This document shows positions 4,981 to 8,050 of a stretch of DNA of 8,050 nt, piece after piece. The notes under the pieces are model-generated. The model was not told the DNA's origin and ran no database searches. It saw only the letters and a list, made by a program, of their open reading frames with translations. The stretch comes from Thermoplasmata archaeon. Its GTDB lineage: Archaea; Thermoplasmatota; Thermoplasmata; RBG-16-68-12; JAGMCJ01. A program made the position numbers and the translations under genes. The stretch's first letter is position 1, and every line of letters starts with the position of its first letter. The stretch is taken from assembly GCA_023129265.1 (NCBI GenBank), contig JAGMCJ010000208.1, positions 1 through 8,050 of the forward strand, in the 5' to 3' direction.

Positions 4981-4989
4981 CAAATACAA
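4981..4989 (-). promoter_or_regulatory. Possible TATA element for the rubrerythrin-rubredoxin operon
   Basis: Minus-strand TTGTATTTG is a weak TATA match centred 36 nt before ATG 4949, the spacing seen for OGG2. The opposite strand (CAAATACAA) lies about 33 nt before the UbiA ATG and could serve that gene. The region is short, so both promoters must lie close together. Confidence 0.35.
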
Positions 4990-4991
4990 GT

Positions 4992-5005
4992 ATGTTTGCA
5001 AACAT
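4992..5005. promoter_or_regulatory. Perfect 14-bp palindrome between rubrerythrin and heme O synthase genes
   Basis: ATGTTTGCAAACAT reads identically on both strands. It occupies a 68-bp divergent intergenic region, next to the BRE side of the putative rubrerythrin TATA element and between the possible TATA element and ATG of the UbiA gene. A dimeric regulator bound here could control both directions. By chance a perfect 14-bp palindrome starts about once per 16,000 positions. Confidence 0.5.
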
Positions 5006-5017
5006 GGTGGCATCGAA

Positions 5018-5881
5018 ATGAATCAGCGGGCGTACTTCTCACTCACCAAGCCAGCGATTGTGGCGCTGCTCCTTTTCACGTCAGTCGCGATGATGCTCAC
5101 CGCCCATTTCGTGGAGGAAGCGGACCCCGGTGTCGTGATATGGGCCCTTGCGATCCTCTCTGTGTACCTGACCACGTCCGGGACCAACGCCGTCACGTGC
5201 TACGTAGACAGGGACCTCGACAGAATCATGGAAAGGACCCAGAAGAGGCCGATCCCGAGGGACCAGATCCGTCCGGACAGGCGGGCGGCGCTCTTTGGCG
5301 GGGCGCTCGTCATCGCTGGTCTCGTGCTCGCCCTCCCGGTGGGTCTCCTGTTCCTCTTCATCGGGATTCTCGGGTTCGTCGACACGGTTGTCGTCTACAG
5401 CGCAGGGCTGAAGAGAAGGACCCCCTGGAACATCATCTTGGGCGGGTTCAGTGGCGGTCTCCCGGCCCTTGGCGGATGGGTTGCAATCACAGGGTCGATA
5501 GGTCTTATCCCCCTCATGGCGTTCTCCCTCGTCGTCGCGTGGATACCCGGCCACATATGGAGCCTGGCGCTCCTTTACAAAGATGATTACTCAAAGGCGA
5601 GAATCCCCATGCTCCCGGTGGTCACGTCCGAGAGGAGGGCGCTCAGGTGCATCGCCTCGACCGCCCTGATCATGTTCGGCATCTCCCTGTCCCTGGCCTA
5701 CTTCGGCGGGCTCGGTCTGGTGTACACGATATCCGCCGTCCTCCTCGGCATCCCCGCCCTGGCGCTCGGCTTCCTTCTTGTGGCCAGGCCGACGAAAAGA
5801 AACGCGAGGCTGCTCTTCAAATTCTCGAGCCCTTACCTCTTCCTGCTCTTTCTGGTGATGGTAATCGACGCCTTGCTCTAG
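5018..5881 (+). CDS. ctaB: Protoheme IX farnesyltransferase (heme O synthase), UbiA superfamily
   Basis: This 287-residue integral membrane prenyltransferase probably adds a farnesyl group to heme B to make heme O for a terminal oxidase. The first Asp-rich motif reads TNAVTCYVDRDLDRIMERTQ (56-75), matching the NxxxxxxDxxxD pattern through N57, D64 and D68, and KRPIP follows as in CtaB proteins. The cytoplasmic region LKRRTPWNIILGGFSGGLPA (131-150) and the second motif WSLALLYKDDYSKARIPMLPV (181-201, K188-Y191) are typical of heme O synthases rather than of menaquinone or lipid UbiA enzymes. About eight or nine hydrophobic segments are visible. The start at ATG 5018 follows GGTGG (5006-5010) with a 7-nt spacer; an upstream ATG at 4901 would overlap rubrerythrin. 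No oxidase subunit lies in the window. It ends within the CTAG shared with proline dehydrogenase. Confidence 0.88.
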   Translation: MNQRAYFSLTKPAIVALLLFTSVAMMLTAHFVEEADPGVVIWALAILSVYLTTSGTNAVTCYVDRDLDRIMERTQKRPIPRDQIRPDRRAALFGGALVIAGLVLALPVGLLFLFIGILGFVDTVVVYSAGLKRRTPWNIILGGFSGGLPALGGWVAITGSIGLIPLMAFSLVVAWIPGHIWSLALLYKDDYSKARIPMLPVVTSERRALRCIASTALIMFGISLSLAYFGGLGLVYTISAVLLGIPALALGFLLVARPTKRNARLLFKFSSPYLFLLFLVMVIDALL

Positions 5882-6786
5882 GGGAACCTATCCCACTTAA
5901 GAAGCTCCCTTATGGTGTTCCTTGCCATTTTCGGGTTCTCCTTGAGCCGCCTCAGGCTGTACGGAAACCAGTCCTCCCCGAACGGGACATATACCCTCAT
6001 CTTGTGGCCCCTGGAGACGATCTCCCGGCGGGTCCTTTCCTTCACCCCGAGCAGCATCTGGAACTCGTAGTCCTTGGACCCGAGGCCAGACTTTTCGATC
6101 AGTCTCTCAGACGCCGCTATCAGCTCGTCGTCGTGCGTCGCAATCCCGACGTAGGAGCCCGCCTCGAACATGATCTCCAGCAGCGTCATGAAGTTCTCGT
6201 TTATCTCGCTCATCTTGTGATAGGCTATCTCCAGCGGTTCCACATAGATACCCTTGCACAGGCGGAAGTTGGCGTCCTGAGTCGCGACCGCACGAACGTC
6301 GCCCTCCGACCTCCTCAGGTAGGACTGGATCGCCACGCCGACGCTACCGCGGCTCTCCCGAAGCCGTCTGTAAATGTCTAGCGTGTCCGTCGTCGTCGTG
6401 TGGTCCTCCATGTCGATCCTGACGAAGTTGCCGATCTCCTTGGCTTTGGCCACGAGCCCGTCGATGTTCCCGAGACAGAATTCCTTGTCGACCCTGAGGC
6501 CGAGGTGCGTGGGCTTGACAGAGATGTTGGTGTCCAGGTTCTCGTTCCGGATGGCGGCGAGGACCCTCATGTAGAGCGAGACTGCCTCCTCGGACTCCTC
6601 CCTGCGCTCCGCGTTCTCCCCCAGGATGTCCACCGTCGCACAGGTGCCCTGGCTCGTCACCAGCTTGACCGTGGAAACGGCGTCCGCCAAGGATGCTCCC
6701 GCGACGTACCGACCCGCCACGCGCTTCGTGACAACCTTCGGAATCATGGGAAGTAGTGCAACTATGGCATCGTCGAAGAAGCTCAC
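5878..6786 (-). CDS. Proline dehydrogenase (monofunctional, FAD-dependent)
   Basis: The enzyme oxidises L-proline to pyrroline-5-carboxylate, passing electrons from FAD to a quinone or another carrier. At 302 residues it has the length of stand-alone bacterial and archaeal PRODH barrels. The active-site set is complete compared with the E. coli PutA domain: K91 in ISVKPTHLG, D125 in RIDMEDH, K178 in LCKGIYVEP, Y266 in RVYVPFG, and Y276, R279 and R280 in DWFPYSLRRL. QSYLRR (154-159) and QMLLGV (243-248) are also typical. The GTG start at 6786 is supported by GGAGGA at 6792-6797 with a 5-nt spacer. It converges with ctaB, sharing CTAG, and diverges from etfBA, so ETF may be its electron acceptor (inference). 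No pyrroline-5-carboxylate dehydrogenase is adjacent. Confidence 0.93.
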   Translation of the reverse strand: MSFFDDAIVALLPMIPKVVTKRVAGRYVAGASLADAVSTVKLVTSQGTCATVDILGENAERREESEEAVSLYMRVLAAIRNENLDTNISVKPTHLGLRVDKEFCLGNIDGLVAKAKEIGNFVRIDMEDHTTTTDTLDIYRRLRESRGSVGVAIQSYLRRSEGDVRAVATQDANFRLCKGIYVEPLEIAYHKMSEINENFMTLLEIMFEAGSYVGIATHDDELIAASERLIEKSGLGSKDYEFQMLLGVKERTRREIVSRGHKMRVYVPFGEDWFPYSLRRLKENPKMARNTIRELLKWDRFP

Positions 6787-6825
6787 GCCGTTCCTCCCGC
6801 CTCTGCCCCGATAGTGGATATGGAC

Positions 6826-6833
6826 ATTAAAAA
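6826..6833 (-). promoter_or_regulatory. TATA-like element for proline dehydrogenase
   Basis: Minus-strand TTTTTAAT (6833 to 6826) predicts a transcription start near 6804. That leaves about 18 nt of leader containing the GGAGGA ribosome site, so promoter and Shine-Dalgarno sequence agree. Confidence 0.45.
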
Positions 6834-6935
6834 CCTAATGCACTCCTCCCGCCGAAGACCGATTGTCGAAATCCGAACTCGCCGTGGCGGGAAGACGTCA
6901 ACCGCCTGATGGCTGCACGGGGCACCCGCCAAAAA

Positions 6936-6943
6936 CGTTAAGA
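6936..6943 (+). promoter_or_regulatory. Weak TATA-like element for etfB
   Basis: CGTTAAGA, after CCAAAAA, is a poor TATA match but lies at a suitable distance: it predicts a start near 6966, just before the GGGGAG ribosome site (6968-6973). CTATAG at 6953-6958 is too close to the start codon to serve. The 191-bp PRODH-etfB intergenic region holds no gene that I can recognise. Confidence 0.25.
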
Positions 6944-6977
6944 AAGCCATGACTATAGCCATCAAGCGGGGAGCCAA

Positions 6978-7769
6978 ATGAACATATTGGTGTGTGTGAA
7001 GCAAGTTCCGGACACGGCGATAGCAATAAAGCTGGATGCAGAGCAGAAGAGCATCGACAGGTCTGAGATAACGTATGTCGTGAACCCCTTCGATGAGTAC
7101 GCGATCGAGGCGGGACTGCAGCTCAAGGAGAAGTATGGCGGGGAGGTCACGCTCGTGACGATGGGCCCCGACAGGGCCGATGAGACGCTCAGGACCGGAC
7201 TGGCCATGGGCGCGGACAAGGGCGTCCACATAAGCGACCCCGCGCTCGAGGGATCGGACACGCTCGTGACTGCAAAGGTCCTCGCGGCAGCAATCAAAGG
7301 ACTGCCGTATGACATCGTCCTCTGCGGGAAGGTCGCCACTGACGACAACACTGGACAAGTGGGCCCGGCACTCGCGGAACTGCTCGGAATCCCGCACATA
7401 TCGGGGGCAACGACGCTCGAAGTGGACGACGCCGCCAAGAAGGCGACAGCCACAAGGGAAGTCGAGGGCGGGTTCATGCGAATGGAGGTCCCGATTCCGG
7501 CCGTCATCACCGCCGAGAAGGACCTGAACGCGCCAAGGTACCCCTCGCTGCCCGGGATAATGAAGGCGAAGACGAAGCCCGTGGACAAGAAGGACGTGGC
7601 GTCCCTGGGCATGGACCCCTCATCCGTCGGTCTGGCGGGCTCGAAGATCCAGCCCATGGGCATGTCCCTCCCGCCGGAGAGAGAGGCGGGGAGGATAATC
7701 GAGGGCGAGGCCGAGGAGGCAGCCAAGGAGCTGGCCCGCCTCCTGCGTGCGGAGGTGAAGATCCTTTAG
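6978..7769 (+). CDS. etfB: Electron transfer flavoprotein, beta subunit
   Basis: EtfB forms a soluble flavoprotein with EtfA that carries electrons from dehydrogenases to a membrane quinone reductase or, in bifurcating types, between NADH, quinone and ferredoxin. The 263 residues are normal length. Family features are MNILVCVKQVPDT at the N-terminus, NPFDEYAIEAGLQLKE (36-51), EVTLVTMGP (56-64), ADKGVHISD (79-87) and the nucleotide-binding loop CGKVATDDNTGQVGPALAE (116-134). The signature near the end of the first domain reads GGFMRMEVPIPAVITAEKDL (164-183). ATG 6978 follows GGGGAG (6968-6973). It is the first gene of an operon with etfA. The conserved residues also fit FixA-type bifurcating proteins, but the window does not allow a decision between bifurcating and canonical ETF. 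Confidence 0.95.
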   Translation: MNILVCVKQVPDTAIAIKLDAEQKSIDRSEITYVVNPFDEYAIEAGLQLKEKYGGEVTLVTMGPDRADETLRTGLAMGADKGVHISDPALEGSDTLVTAKVLAAAIKGLPYDIVLCGKVATDDNTGQVGPALAELLGIPHISGATTLEVDDAAKKATATREVEGGFMRMEVPIPAVITAEKDLNAPRYPSLPGIMKAKTKPVDKKDVASLGMDPSSVGLAGSKIQPMGMSLPPEREAGRIIEGEAEEAAKELARLLRAEVKIL

Positions 7770-7777
7770 GGGGTGCC

Positions 7778-8050
7778 ATGATGAGGAACGTATGGGTTTT
7801 GGCTGAACACACGGACTGCAAGCTGAAGAGGGTCACGTTCGAGCTCCTGACGAAGGGCAGGGAGATCTGTGCGGCGGTAGGCGGCACGCTCTGCGCCGTA
7901 CTCATCGGGTCCGGCGTGGAAAGCATGGTCCCTGACCTGCAGAAGTGGGCGAGCAAGGTCTGGGTTGTGGATCATCCCTCCTTGGAGAACTACACCCCGG
8001 ATGCGTACGCGAAGGCCATGACGACAATCTTCGAGAAGGAGAGGCCCATC
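7778..8050 (+). CDS. etfA: Electron transfer flavoprotein, alpha subunit (partial, runs off right edge)
   Basis: The first 91 codons are present. The opening MMRNVWVLAEHTDCKLKRVT is the standard EtfA N-terminus, followed by FELLTKGREI, a segment matching the family pattern AVLIGSGVE, and WVVDHPSLENYTPDAYAKAM. The FAD-binding C-terminal domain that defines the subunit lies beyond the window. The gene starts 8 nt after the etfB stop. A G-rich ribosome site GGGGGTG (7769-7775) overlaps that stop, so the two genes form one operon. There are two adjacent ATGs at 7778 and 7781, and either could be used. If fixC and fixX homologues follow, the ETF would probably be of the bifurcating type. Confidence 0.93.
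   Translation, partial: MMRNVWVLAEHTDCKLKRVTFELLTKGREICAAVGGTLCAVLIGSGVESMVPDLQKWASKVWVVDHPSLENYTPDAYAKAMTTIFEKERPI

Noticed and set aside
4901..5017. Extension of the UbiA protein to ATG 4901
   Set aside because: It would overlap rubrerythrin coding sequence; GGTGG lies before ATG 5018, where the family sequence begins.
4950..5042. N-terminal extension of rubrerythrin, with a CxxxxxCxC-like stretch
   Set aside because: It reads antisense through the promoter region and the start of the UbiA gene; the family N-terminus begins at ATG 4949.

Overview
The window looks like a GC-rich euryarchaeal chromosome, most plausibly from the Thermoplasmatota or a neighbouring lineage. The evidence is an archaeal transcription factor B (TFB), a TrmB-type regulator, an archaeal OGG2-type 8-oxoguanine glycosylase, TATA-box promoters set about 30-36 nt before start codons, and closely packed genes that mostly converge or diverge. 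The lineage is an inference from gene content. No tRNA, rRNA, CRISPR array or insertion sequence was seen.

Layout. Positions 1-362 (-) hold the N-terminal part of a Trm9/ALKBH8-like SAM methyltransferase that runs off the left edge. Positions 426-773 (+) hold a PLP aminotransferase remnant in which the N-terminal and C-terminal ends are joined in frame and the middle is missing. Positions 779-1435 (-) encode OGG2. Positions 1436-1735 hold two promoters, two palindromic or repeated motifs and a possible 27-codon leader ORF. Positions 1736-2680 (+) encode TFB, whose 3' end overlaps that of a TrmB-HTH plus V4R-like regulator (2664-3863, -). A 107-bp divergent intergenic region with a near-perfect 20-bp palindrome separates this regulator from a small NFU-type Fe-S protein (3971-4198, +). 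A rubrerythrin-rubredoxin operon (4949 to 4279, -) diverges from a heme O synthase-like UbiA prenyltransferase (5018-5881, +) across 68 bp holding a perfect 14-bp palindrome. Proline dehydrogenase (5878-6786, -) converges on that gene and diverges from an electron-transfer flavoprotein operon, etfB (6978-7769) and etfA (7778 to the right edge).

How the genes fit together. Much of the window concerns redox and oxygen handling: Fe-S delivery, peroxide reduction by rubrerythrin with rubredoxin as a likely electron donor, repair of oxidised guanine, heme O for a terminal oxidase presumably encoded elsewhere, and flavin-based electron flow from proline and ETF. The TrmB-V4R protein could be a ligand- or redox-sensing regulator of part of this set, and the palindromes in the divergent intergenic regions are the best operator candidates. 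The least expected items are the gutted aminotransferase with its hairpin, the possible leader ORF overlapping the TFB start, the 20-bp palindrome beside the regulator's TATA box with a half-site copy upstream of TFB, and the regulator's domain combination.
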